A DNA stretch of 64,000 nucleotides from VGBK01 sp043810615 (GTDB lineage Bacteria; Actinomycetota; Acidimicrobiia; Spongiisociales; UBA11373). The translations under genes were made by a program, and so were the position numbers. The stretch lies in the NCBI GenBank assembly GCA_043810615.1, contig JBDROA010000092.1, forward strand, positions 3,517 to 67,516, in the 5' to 3' direction. The notes under the pieces are model-generated. The model searched no databases, was not told where the DNA came from, and saw nothing but the letters and a program-made list of their open reading frames with translations. This document shows positions 56,738 through 64,000 of this stretch, piece by piece. How positions within the stretch are numbered: position 1 is the stretch's first letter; each line of letters opens with the position of its first letter.

Positions 56738-57480
56738 AGCCGGCCATGGGGATCGACGTCGGGGGCTCGGGCATCAAGGGTGCCGTGGTCGACCCGGCCA
56801 CCGGGGAACTGCTCACCACACGCTTGCGGATGGCGACCCCACGGCCGGCGACGCCCAAGGCCGTGGCCCGAGCGGCAGCCCGCCTGGTCGCCCGCGCCGG
56901 GTGGACGGGGCCCCTCGGCTGCACCGTCCCCGGGGTGGTGCGGAACGGCGTGGTCCACACCGCCGCCAACATCGCCCAGGCCTGGGTGGGCACCGACGCT
57001 GCCGGCCTCATCGCCGGGGCCACGGGCCTGCCCACCATCGTGGTCAACGACGCCGACGGCGCCGGCGTTGCCGAGATGCGGGTCGGGGCGGGCCGGAAGC
57101 GTCAGGGCGTGGTGCTGCTCCTCACGTTCGGCACGGGCATCGGCAGCGCGCTGTTCGTGGACGGCCGCCTCGTCCCCAACACCGAACTGGGGCACCTCGT
57201 CATGTGGGGAACGAGCGCTGAGGCGAAAGCTGCCGCTCAGGCCAAGACCCGGGAGGACCTGACCTGGGCGAAGTGGGCCCGTCGGGTGGACAAGTACTTC
57301 GCCTATGTCGAGAGCCTCTTCTGGCCGGACCTGCTGATCGTGGGCGGGGGGGTGAGCCGGGACCACCACAAGTGGGTCCCGCTGCTGCACACCCGCGCCG
57401 AGATCGTGCCCGCCCGCTTCCGCAATAGCGCCGGCATCGTGGGAGCCGCGCTGCTGGCGGCGGGGGACCAAGCGGCCTGA
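56734..57480 (+). CDS. ppgK: Polyphosphate glucokinase
   Basis: ROK-family kinase phosphorylating glucose with polyphosphate or ATP. GIDVGGSGIKGAVVDPATG is the phosphate-binding motif, VVNDADGAGVAE holds the catalytic Asp, LLTFGTGIGSALFVDG is the adenosine/phosphate motif and NTELGHLVMWG the substrate region. WAKWARRVDKYFAYVESLFWPDLLIVGGGVSRD is characteristic of PPGK. 248 residues. GTG overlaps the gcvPB stop. No metabolic tie to glycine cleavage is obvious. Confidence 0.93.
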   Translation: MKPAMGIDVGGSGIKGAVVDPATGELLTTRLRMATPRPATPKAVARAAARLVARAGWTGPLGCTVPGVVRNGVVHTAANIAQAWVGTDAAGLIAGATGLPTIVVNDADGAGVAEMRVGAGRKRQGVVLLLTFGTGIGSALFVDGRLVPNTELGHLVMWGTSAEAKAAAQAKTREDLTWAKWARRVDKYFAYVESLFWPDLLIVGGGVSRDHHKWVPLLHTRAEIVPARFRNSAGIVGAALLAAGDQAA

Positions 57481-57565
57481 GCCCCCGCGACGAGCCTTGG
57501 GCTCGGTCGGGCTGGCAGGACGCTGCCGCCACACCAGGAGGGAAGAGGCGGAAGGGGCCGAGCGA

Positions 57566-58612
57566 TCAGGCCGCCGGGTAGCCGGCCAGCACTCGCTCGC
57601 GCACCTCACCGCGGGTGGCGGGGTCGCAGAAGGCACCCTCGACAGCCCGCAGGGTCACCGTCCGCAGGTCGTCGATGGAGAAGCCGTGGTGCTCCACCGC
57701 CAGGGCGAACTCGGCCGTCATCGAGGTTCGGCTCATGAGCCGGTTGTCGGGGTTGAGGGTGACGGCGAAGCCGGCGCGCTGCAGCACGCCCACCGGATGC
57801 TGCCCCACACTGGGGAAGGCGCCGGTGTGCACGTTCGATGAGGGGCAGACCTCGAGAGGGGTCCCGCGGGCATGCACCTGGCCGGCCACCGCCCCCATGC
57901 CCACTACCCGGCCGTCGCGCACGGTCAGGTCTTCCACCAGCCGCACCCCATGGCCGAGGCGCTCTGCCCCACAGCCCAGGGCTTCGGCGATGCTATCCAC
58001 CCCGGCCCCTTCTCCGGCGTGCAGGGTGAGGCGTAGTCCGCTCGCCGCCGCCTCCCGGCAGGCGGCGCGATGGCGCGAGGCGGGGAAGCCGGCCTCCGGC
58101 CCTGCCAGGTCGAACCCCACGACCCCGCTCCCGGCGAAACCTGCAGCGACCGCGGCCACCCGGGCCGCGTCGTCGTCCTGGCGCATGGCGCACACGATCA
58201 CGAAGGCGGGGATGCCGGTCAGCCGCCCTCCGGCGGTGCATCCGGCGAGCACGGCGTCGATCACCTGCTCGGGGGTAAGACCCATGCGCAGGTGGAGCAT
58301 GGGAGCGAAGCGCAGTTCGGCGTACACCGCCCCGTCGGCGGCCAGGTCCACGACGGCCTCCCGGGCCACCCGCGCCAGCGCCTCGGCCGTCTGCATCACG
58401 GCGAGGGTCTGGCCGAACGCCTCCAGGTAGCGCTCCAGGGTGGCCGACTCTCCCTGAAAGAACCATCGGCTCAGAGCCGCGGGATCGGTCTCGGGCAGCC
58501 CCGCATAGCCCTGTTCCCGGGCCAATTCCAGGATGGTCACGGGGCGGAGCCCGCCGTCGAGGTGGTCGTGGAGCACCACCTTGGGAAGCCGCTCCAGCAT
58601 CGCCCGGTCCAT
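57566..58612 (-). CDS. add: Adenosine deaminase
   Basis: Zinc amidohydrolase converting adenosine to inosine. LPKVVLHDHLDGGLRPVTILELA carries the HxH zinc site, VYAELRFAPMLH, GFDLAGPEAGFP, LHAGEGAGVDSI (catalytic Glu), LGHGVRL, and LEVCPSSNVHTG, then LNPDNRLMSRTSMTAEF with the Asp pair. 348 residues. ATG 58612 is supported by a TACTCT hexamer (complement of 58620-58625) 7 nt upstream, a leaderless layout. Hypoxanthine salvage by Hpt is in the same window. Confidence 0.94.
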   Translation of the reverse strand: MDRAMLERLPKVVLHDHLDGGLRPVTILELAREQGYAGLPETDPAALSRWFFQGESATLERYLEAFGQTLAVMQTAEALARVAREAVVDLAADGAVYAELRFAPMLHLRMGLTPEQVIDAVLAGCTAGGRLTGIPAFVIVCAMRQDDDAARVAAVAAGFAGSGVVGFDLAGPEAGFPASRHRAACREAAASGLRLTLHAGEGAGVDSIAEALGCGAERLGHGVRLVEDLTVRDGRVVGMGAVAGQVHARGTPLEVCPSSNVHTGAFPSVGQHPVGVLQRAGFAVTLNPDNRLMSRTSMTAEFALAVEHHGFSIDDLRTVTLRAVEGAFCDPATRGEVRERVLAGYPAA

Positions 58613-58635
58613 GCTGGGCAGAGTAGCGGCCGGCC

Positions 58636-59109
58636 TCACTCCGGAGCCAGCCACCACCGCCGCTCCACCCCCACCTCCCCGAAGAGGTCCGCCTCGATGA
58701 CCTCCCCCGGGACGAAACCCTGAGCCTCCAGATACCCCTCGACCGGGCAACATCCGAGCAGGACGTCGGCGCTCACCGGGAGTCCGGGGGAGAGGCGGCG
58801 CACCTCCTCCAGGAGGTGGGCCGCGACCCGGGCCTGACGCCAATCGGGGTCGGTCCCCAAGGCTTTGAGGCGCACCTGGTCGGTCTCGATCGCGGCGTCG
58901 GCGAACCCCACCACTCGTCCCTGCTCCACCGCCACCAGTACCCCGCCCGAGAGCAGCCGGCGGCGAACGGCACCGGGGGAGAAGTCGCGGCGCAGGAGCG
59001 ACGAGATGGTACCGGGGTCGAGGAGGCCCGAGTAGGCGTCCCAATGCGCCGCGTCCGCCACCCTCCCGATGCCGACGAGGTCGTCCCTGGCCGCCTTGCG
59101 CACCTCCAC
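58636..59109 (-). CDS. GNAT-family N-acetyltransferase
   Basis: 157 residues with the GNAT fold: VLVAVEQGRVVGFADAAIE (beta4), LKALGTDPDWRQARVAAHLLEEVRRL (the acetyl-CoA pyrophosphate loop, here Q-A-R-V-A in place of Q-x-x-G-x-G/A) and GYLEAQGFVPGEVIEADL. Substrate unknown. GTG 59109 is preferred over TTG 59118: a TAGGTT hexamer (complement of 59117-59122) lies 7 nt before it. A degenerate CoA loop leaves some doubt on activity. Confidence 0.8.
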   Translation of the reverse strand: MEVRKAARDDLVGIGRVADAAHWDAYSGLLDPGTISSLLRRDFSPGAVRRRLLSGGVLVAVEQGRVVGFADAAIETDQVRLKALGTDPDWRQARVAAHLLEEVRRLSPGLPVSADVLLGCCPVEGYLEAQGFVPGEVIEADLFGEVGVERRWWLAPE

Positions 59110-59170
59110 TCTCCCCAACCTACACCCCGGTGAGCCTGGTGGGGCCTGCGCGCTGCGGGTGGCCGTCCCC

Positions 59171-59199
59171 TACACTGTGAGGAGCAGGTCGAGGGGAGG
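59171..59199 (+). promoter_or_regulatory. -10 hexamer and ribosome site of the 59204 gene
   Basis: TACACT (59171-59176), then AGGGGAGG (59192-59199) 4 nt before GTG 59204. Confidence 0.4.
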
Positions 59200-59203
59200 G
59201 GTG

Positions 59204-60172
59204 GTGCAGTACCGGGAGGACGCCGGCGGTCCTGCTACTGATTGCGTCGCGACCCGGCCCGATGCCGAACGCCTGCAGGCTGCTCTGGAAGCCCTGGCCG
59301 CCCGCGATCAGGTGCTCGCCGATCGCACCCGCCGCCTGGCCGCCCTCGAAGACGTCTCATCCCGGCTCGCCGTGGTCGCCGCCCAACTGCAAACCGCCCA
59401 AGAGGAACTGGCCGCTCTGCACCGGGCCCGTGCCGCCGAAACGGCCGAGAGACAGGGACGGTTGACCGAACTGGAGCACCGCCTCGCGAGGCTTCCACCT
59501 CAGCCGGCGGCCGACCCGGCCGAAGCGGGGAGCGAAACGCGGGGAGAAACCGCGCCCTCGGCCGATCTGGAATCGCTCGTAGCCGGCCTCCGGCACGACC
59601 TGGGCATCGAGCGCCTGCGGAACTCCCGCCTGGCGGCGCGAGGCGGTGGCCCGGACGCGGCCGGAGTCCGCCGGCTCCAGGCGGCTCTCGACGAGGCGCG
59701 CCGGCAGGCCGCCACCCTGGAAGGCCAACTGGCCGAGGCCCGCGGCGGGCCCGGCCCGGCCGGGGCCTACGCGCACTGGGAGGACTGGTTCCGGCGGCGG
59801 CTGGCCGAACGCGGCCAAGCCGGCCTGGCTCGCGCTGCGGAGACCCTTCGCCACCAGCATGCCGTGCTCGAGGAGAAGGAGCGGCTGATCACCGTGCTCC
59901 TCCAGCGGCTGCAGGAGGCCGGGGAGGTGCAGGAAGGTCCCGATGACCTCAAGGAGATCATCGGGATCGGCCCGGTCATCGAGGGGCTGCTGCACGGCCT
60001 CGGGATCACCACTTTCGAGGAACTGGCCGCTCTGTCCGACGACGAGGTGGGCCGTATCGGCAACCTCCTCGGCGCCTTCCGCGAGCGGATTCGGCGGGAT
60101 CGCTGGGTCGAGCAGGCGGCTGATTTGGCCCGCCGCCGGGTGAGGCTCGGGCCCGGCCTCTCCCTGGGCTGA
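59204..60172 (+). CDS. Coiled-coil protein with C-terminal helix-hairpin-helix domain
   Basis: 322 residues. From about 20 to 245 nearly all is Ala/Arg/Glu/Leu-rich heptad sequence (RLQAALEALAARDQVLADRTRRLAALEDV ... RRQAATLEGQLAEARG), a long coiled coil with a disordered break at about 105-135. The last 65 residues (DDLKEIIGIGPVIEGLLHGLGITTFEELAALSDDEVGRIGNLLGAFRERIRRDRWVEQAADLA) are the double helix-hairpin-helix module also found at the ends of some L21 and NADH dehydrogenase E proteins, which suggests nucleic-acid binding. Function unknown. GTG 59204 chosen by ribosome-site spacing. Confidence 0.8.
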   Translation: MQYREDAGGPATDCVATRPDAERLQAALEALAARDQVLADRTRRLAALEDVSSRLAVVAAQLQTAQEELAALHRARAAETAERQGRLTELEHRLARLPPQPAADPAEAGSETRGETAPSADLESLVAGLRHDLGIERLRNSRLAARGGGPDAAGVRRLQAALDEARRQAATLEGQLAEARGGPGPAGAYAHWEDWFRRRLAERGQAGLARAAETLRHQHAVLEEKERLITVLLQRLQEAGEVQEGPDDLKEIIGIGPVIEGLLHGLGITTFEELAALSDDEVGRIGNLLGAFRERIRRDRWVEQAADLARRRVRLGPGLSLG

Positions 60173-60249
60173 TCCCGGGTTCCCCTCCTGATGGCTTCGC
60201 CCGCACGACCACCATCAATCGACGACCCGCGCCTCCAAAACGAGCGCGC

Positions 60250-60255
60250 TAAGCT
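60250..60255 (+). promoter_or_regulatory. -10 hexamer of the sulfur operon regulator
   Basis: TAAGCT, 8 nt before ATG 60264 (5 nt before GTG 60261); leaderless layout. Confidence 0.4.
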
Positions 60256-60263
60256 GCACGGTG

Positions 60264-61060
60264 ATGCAGGAGATGCATGAAGCGGCAGGAAAGGCACCCC
60301 CTCGACCCGCCCTGCTGACCACCCGGGACGTGCAGCAGATCATCAGGGTGGACAAGTCCACCATCTACCGCATGGCCGAGACCGGCCGCATCCCCGCCGT
60401 CAAGGTGGGCCGCCAGTGGCGCTTCCCCGCGGATCGCCTGCAGGAGTGGCTGCAGAGCGGTCCGGCAGCGGTGGGCTCGCCGGGCCAAGAGAACCCTCCG
60501 GCGAACGGGTCCCGCCGGCTGGCCCCCGGAGCACTCCACGCCGTGGCGGACTACCTCGCCGCCGCCACCGGGACCATGGTCGTGGTCACCGACATCACCG
60601 GCAGGCCCCTCGCCGACCCCGCCAACCCCTGCGGGTTGTTCCGGGCGGTGCACGCCTACCCGGGGGTCATGGAGCGCTGCGTGCTCGGCTGGCAGGAACT
60701 GGCCGGTGAGCTGGAGTTCGAACCGCGGTGGCGGCCCACCCCGCTGGGTTTCCTCTGCGCCCGCAGCCTCTTCCGTGTGGGCGATCGCCTGGAGGGCATG
60801 GTCCTGGCGGGTGGCGTCGCTCCGGCTGGCTGGCCTCCGCCCGCGGGTGAAATCGAGCGCCTGGCGGCGAACCTCGGTGTGCCGGCAGCCGTCATCAGCT
60901 CCCACCTGGGTGAGGTCTACCCCCTCGGGCCGGAGGAGCTAGCGCGCGTCCTGTGCCTGTTGCCCCCTACCGCCGTGCTCGTCTCCCGTCTCGTCGAAGC
61001 AGGTGCCGTCGGCCGGGTCGTGAGCCCTGCCGCGATCGACTCATCGCAAAGGAGCGAAAC

Positions 61061-61064
<4 letters not shown>
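60264..61064 (+). CDS. HTH regulator with PocR-like sensory domain
   Basis: 266 residues. The N-terminal excisionase/BldC-type winged helix is LLTTRDVQQIIRVDKSTIYRMAETGRIPAVKVGRQWRFPADRLQEWLQ (about 18-65). The C-terminal domain (about 90-235) resembles PocR ligand-binding domains: VADYLAAATGTMVVVTDITGRPLADPANPCGLFRAVHAYPGVMERCVLGW and FLCARSLFRVGDRLEGMVLAGGVAP, with three conserved-looking cysteines (Cys in NPCGL, ERCVL, FLCAR) that could bind metal, a cluster or a sulfur species. GTGA overlap with the SQR gene makes it the likely controller of the sulfide operon. Ligand unknown. Confidence 0.82.
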
Positions 61065-62290
<1,226 letters not shown>

Positions 62291-62294
62291 GGCC

Positions 62295-63005
62295 ATGACC
62301 ACGGCAGTAGCCCAAGACCGCCTCGCTTCTCTCGAGGCCAAACTCGACGCGGTCTCCCACCAGGTCGACTACGTCGTCGTCGCGCTGCGCCAGCAGGAAA
62401 CCCGGCGCGGCATGTGGGACGAACTGCGCCACGACCTGGCCCCCGTCACCGCAGACGTCATGGAGCGAGTCAGCCGCGAACTGGACGAGGTGCGCGGCTT
62501 CATCGAGCCGGATGACCTACTTCGCGTCACCAAGCGCCTGTTGCGCGACCTGCCCTGCCTGGAGGCCCTCCTCGACCAGGTGGAAAGCGTGTCGGCCCTC
62601 GGCGCCGACCTGGCACCGCTGAGCCGGGAGATGCTCCTGGCGGCGATGGCCGCTCTCGCCGAACTGGAGCACCGGGGCTATTTCGCTTTCGCCCGCGGGG
62701 CCAAGGAAGTCATGGACCGCTTAGTCGTCTCCCTCGGCCCTGAGGACCTGCGGGCTCTCGCCGCGAGCGCCCCCGACGCCGTGCAGGCTCTCAAGGAACT
62801 CGCTCATCCCGAGGTCCTCGGCCTCCTGCCCGCCCTGGCGCAAGGCCTGCGGGCGACTCCGGCAGAGACCCCCGGCTTGCTCCGGCTGCTGTGGCGGCTG
62901 CACCGCCCGGCGGCCCGGCGCGGCCTGGCCCGAGCTCTCGAGGCCCTGGAGGCCCTGGGCGGCCCCCCGGCGCCGACCGTCGAGCCCGACCCCACGATCC
63001 GCTGA
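62295..63005 (+). CDS. DUF1641-domain protein
   Basis: 236 residues: an N-terminal coiled-coil helix (DRLASLEAKLDAVSHQVDYVVVALRQQE) and a DUF1641-type helical domain (LEALLDQVESVSALGADLAPLSREMLLAAMAALAELEHRGYFAFARGAKEVMDRLVVSLGPEDLRALA). DUF1641 proteins are commonly encoded beside SQR-like flavoproteins or formate dehydrogenases and are thought to be partner proteins; no catalytic motif is visible. ATG 62295 follows the sqr stop by 4 nt. Confidence 0.85.
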   Translation: MTTAVAQDRLASLEAKLDAVSHQVDYVVVALRQQETRRGMWDELRHDLAPVTADVMERVSRELDEVRGFIEPDDLLRVTKRLLRDLPCLEALLDQVESVSALGADLAPLSREMLLAAMAALAELEHRGYFAFARGAKEVMDRLVVSLGPEDLRALAASAPDAVQALKELAHPEVLGLLPALAQGLRATPAETPGLLRLLWRLHRPAARRGLARALEALEALGGPPAPTVEPDPTIR

Positions 63006-63033
63006 ACCGAACCTTGAAGGGAGCAGAACCCCT

Positions 63034-63351
63034 ATGCCCATCGCCACCATCGCCGGCCGTGCCGTCCACCTCGACGAGGAAGGCTTCATGACCGACCCCG
63101 CCGAGTGGACCGAGGAGATCGCCGCCTTCCTGGCGAGCCAGATCGGCATCGACCCCCTCACCGACGGGCACTGGAGCGTGATCCGCTTCCTGCGCGCCGA
63201 CTTCGCCGCGCAGGGAGAGACCGCCACCCTCCGCCGGGTGTCCACCGTGGCCGGGGTGGCCACCAAGGACCTCTACGCCCTCTTCCCTGGCAAACCCGCC
63301 CGCAAGATGGCCTACGTGGCCGGGCTCCCCAAGCCCACGGGCTGCGTGTAA
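63034..63351 (+). CDS. tusE: TusE/DsrC-family sulfur carrier
   Basis: 105 residues. VHLDEEGFMTDPAEWTEEIAAFLASQIGID and DGHWSVIRFLRADFA are diagnostic of TusE/DsrC. The conserved Cys is next to last (PTGCV). The second Cys of DsrC, about 11 residues earlier, is absent (ARKMAYVAGLPKP), so this is a single-Cys TusE-type carrier and not a dissimilatory sulfite reductase partner. GAAGGGAG lies upstream of the ATG. Expected to accept persulfide sulfur from TusA or DsrE-type proteins. Confidence 0.92.
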   Translation: MPIATIAGRAVHLDEEGFMTDPAEWTEEIAAFLASQIGIDPLTDGHWSVIRFLRADFAAQGETATLRRVSTVAGVATKDLYALFPGKPARKMAYVAGLPKPTGCV

Positions 63352-63381
63352 TCGACGGGTCGCGACCAAGGAGACCGCCAC

Positions 63382-63906
63382 ATGACCACCAGTGAGGGCT
63401 TCATCGCCCCCAAGTTCGACAACGATGCCGGCCGCAAGCTGGTCATCATCTGTTCGAAGGGCACCCTCGACATGGCCTACCCCGGGCTCATCATGGGCAA
63501 CGGGGCCCTGCAGGAGGGCATCGAGGTGCACATGTTCTACACCTTCTGGGGCCTGGACATCATCCGGAAGAAGACGGTGGACAAGCTCAGCCTCACCCCG
63601 GTGGGCAACACGGCAATGCGCATCGGAAACACGTCGCTGGCCATGCCGCAGACCCTGGGTGCCCTGCCCGGCATGAGCAGCATGGCCAGCTGGATGATGC
63701 GGAGCAAGATCAAGGGCCTCGCGGTGCCGCCGGTGCACGAGTTCCTCACCCAGATCCACGAGGCCGGCGGTCACCTGTGGGCCTGCAGGATGTCGGTCGA
63801 CATGATGAAGCTGACCAAGGGCGACTTCATCGACGAGGTCGAAGACATCATCAACGTCTCGGAATTCCTGGAACTGAGCCGCGGCGCCCAGATCATCTTC
63901 GTCTGA
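63382..63906 (+). CDS. DsrE/DsrF-family sulfur-transfer protein (DsrE2-like)
   Basis: 174 residues of the DsrE2/DrsH-like type: KLVIICSKGTLDMAYPGLIMGNGALQEGIEVHMFYTFWGLDIIRK and HLWACRMSVDMMKL. Cysteines in VIICSKG and WACRMS are the probable persulfide carriers. Hydrophobic central part (LAMPQTLGALPGMSSMASWMM) suggests membrane contact. Length (174) matches DsrE2, which moves sulfur with TusA and rhodanese in sulfur oxidisers. CAAGGAG precedes the ATG. Last complete gene; TusA or hdr-like genes may follow beyond the window. Confidence 0.9.
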   Translation: MTTSEGFIAPKFDNDAGRKLVIICSKGTLDMAYPGLIMGNGALQEGIEVHMFYTFWGLDIIRKKTVDKLSLTPVGNTAMRIGNTSLAMPQTLGALPGMSSMASWMMRSKIKGLAVPPVHEFLTQIHEAGGHLWACRMSVDMMKLTKGDFIDEVEDIINVSEFLELSRGAQIIFV

Positions 63907-63932
63907 GTTCTTCGGCGTGGCGCCCCCGGGAT

Positions 63933-63958
63933 GGGGCGGGCCCGCGCCGCCCCGCCCC
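63933..63958 (+). terminator. Hairpin after the sulfur operon
   Basis: GGGGCGGG pairs with CCCGCCCC (8 bp, 10-nt loop), 27 nt after the DsrE2 stop. No T-run. The window then ends in a run of ten C. Confidence 0.4.
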
Positions 63959-64000
63959 GGCACGACAGCCGCGCCCCGGGCCGAACCCGGCCCCCCCCCC

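Noticed and set aside
57481..57565. Terminator between ppgK and add
   Set aside because: GCTCGG and CCGAGC can pair but with a loop of more than 50 nt; too weak to list.
60264..60470. Excisionase-type HTH as prophage remnant
   Set aside because: The HTH is fused to a PocR-like sensory domain and overlaps sqr; no other phage genes are near.

Overview
The window looks like a chromosomal segment of a very GC-rich actinobacterium (Actinomycetota). It carries a complete Pup-proteasome locus (mpa, dop, pup, prcB, prcA, pafA, pafB, pafC), HelY helicase, DUF4193 and DUF6941 proteins, a gcvH-garA-ftsR-like block, polyphosphate glucokinase and many 4-nt ATGA/GTGA gene overlaps. Several traits differ from mycobacteria and Streptomyces: a two-chain glycine decarboxylase, a KorA/KorBC 2-oxoacid:ferredoxin oxidoreductase and a sulfide-oxidation operon. 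A deep-branching class such as Acidimicrobiia is plausible, but that is inference. No rRNA, CRISPR array, insertion sequence or prophage was seen. There is one tRNA (Pro, anticodon GGG).

Layout. 1-8 kb: truncated ABC exporter, korA-korBC (minus), then a GbsR/MarR-like regulator with a MacB/LolD-type ABC transporter. 8-14 kb: threonine degradation (tdh-kbl, minus), an SGNH hydrolase broken by an in-frame TAG, a secreted protein and an MFS transporter. 14-29 kb: small membrane proteins, trmI, divergent ferredoxin, the Pup-proteasome genes, helY and a lipid kinase. 29-45 kb: a long housekeeping run of HAD phosphatase, rhomboid, tlyA-nadK-recN-pyrG-nudix-xerD, DksA-like protein, M50 protease, scpA-scpB-rluB-aroA-cmk, ispH and der. 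45-60 kb: tRNA-Pro, zinc-ribbon protein, a lysine-dehydrogenase-like enzyme, gcvH-garA-ftsR-dac-hpt-BFN-merR, gcvPA-gcvPB, ppgK, add. 60-64 kb: a regulator-led sulfide:quinone oxidoreductase/sulfur-carrier operon that runs to the window end.

How genes work together. Mpa unfolds Pup-tagged proteins for the PrcBA core, PafA attaches Pup, and Dop activates Pup and removes it. PafBC is the DNA-damage regulator normally encoded beside them. The SQR, DUF1641, TusE-like and DsrE2-like proteins form a sulfur oxidation/relay module. GcvH, GcvPA and GcvPB form two parts of the glycine cleavage system; T and L proteins are not in the window. GarA, a 2-oxoglutarate-node regulator in relatives, and KorABC both touch 2-oxoglutarate.

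The most interesting signal is not a gene family. Many transcription units show a TAnnnT -10 hexamer 6-9 nt upstream of the start codon, which implies leaderless mRNAs. In six places that leaderless start codon opens a mini-ORF of 13-46 codons whose stop codon overlaps the start codon of the real gene (trmI, helY, tlyA, der, a DUF6941 gene, gcvPA). This suggests a recurrent leaderless mini-ORF coupling device for loading ribosomes onto internal starts. Other notable points are the nonsense-split hydrolase, a Gly-to-Ala change at the glyphosate-site glycine of AroA, apparent CTG/ATC starts at tlyA and rluB, and the KorB-gamma fusion.
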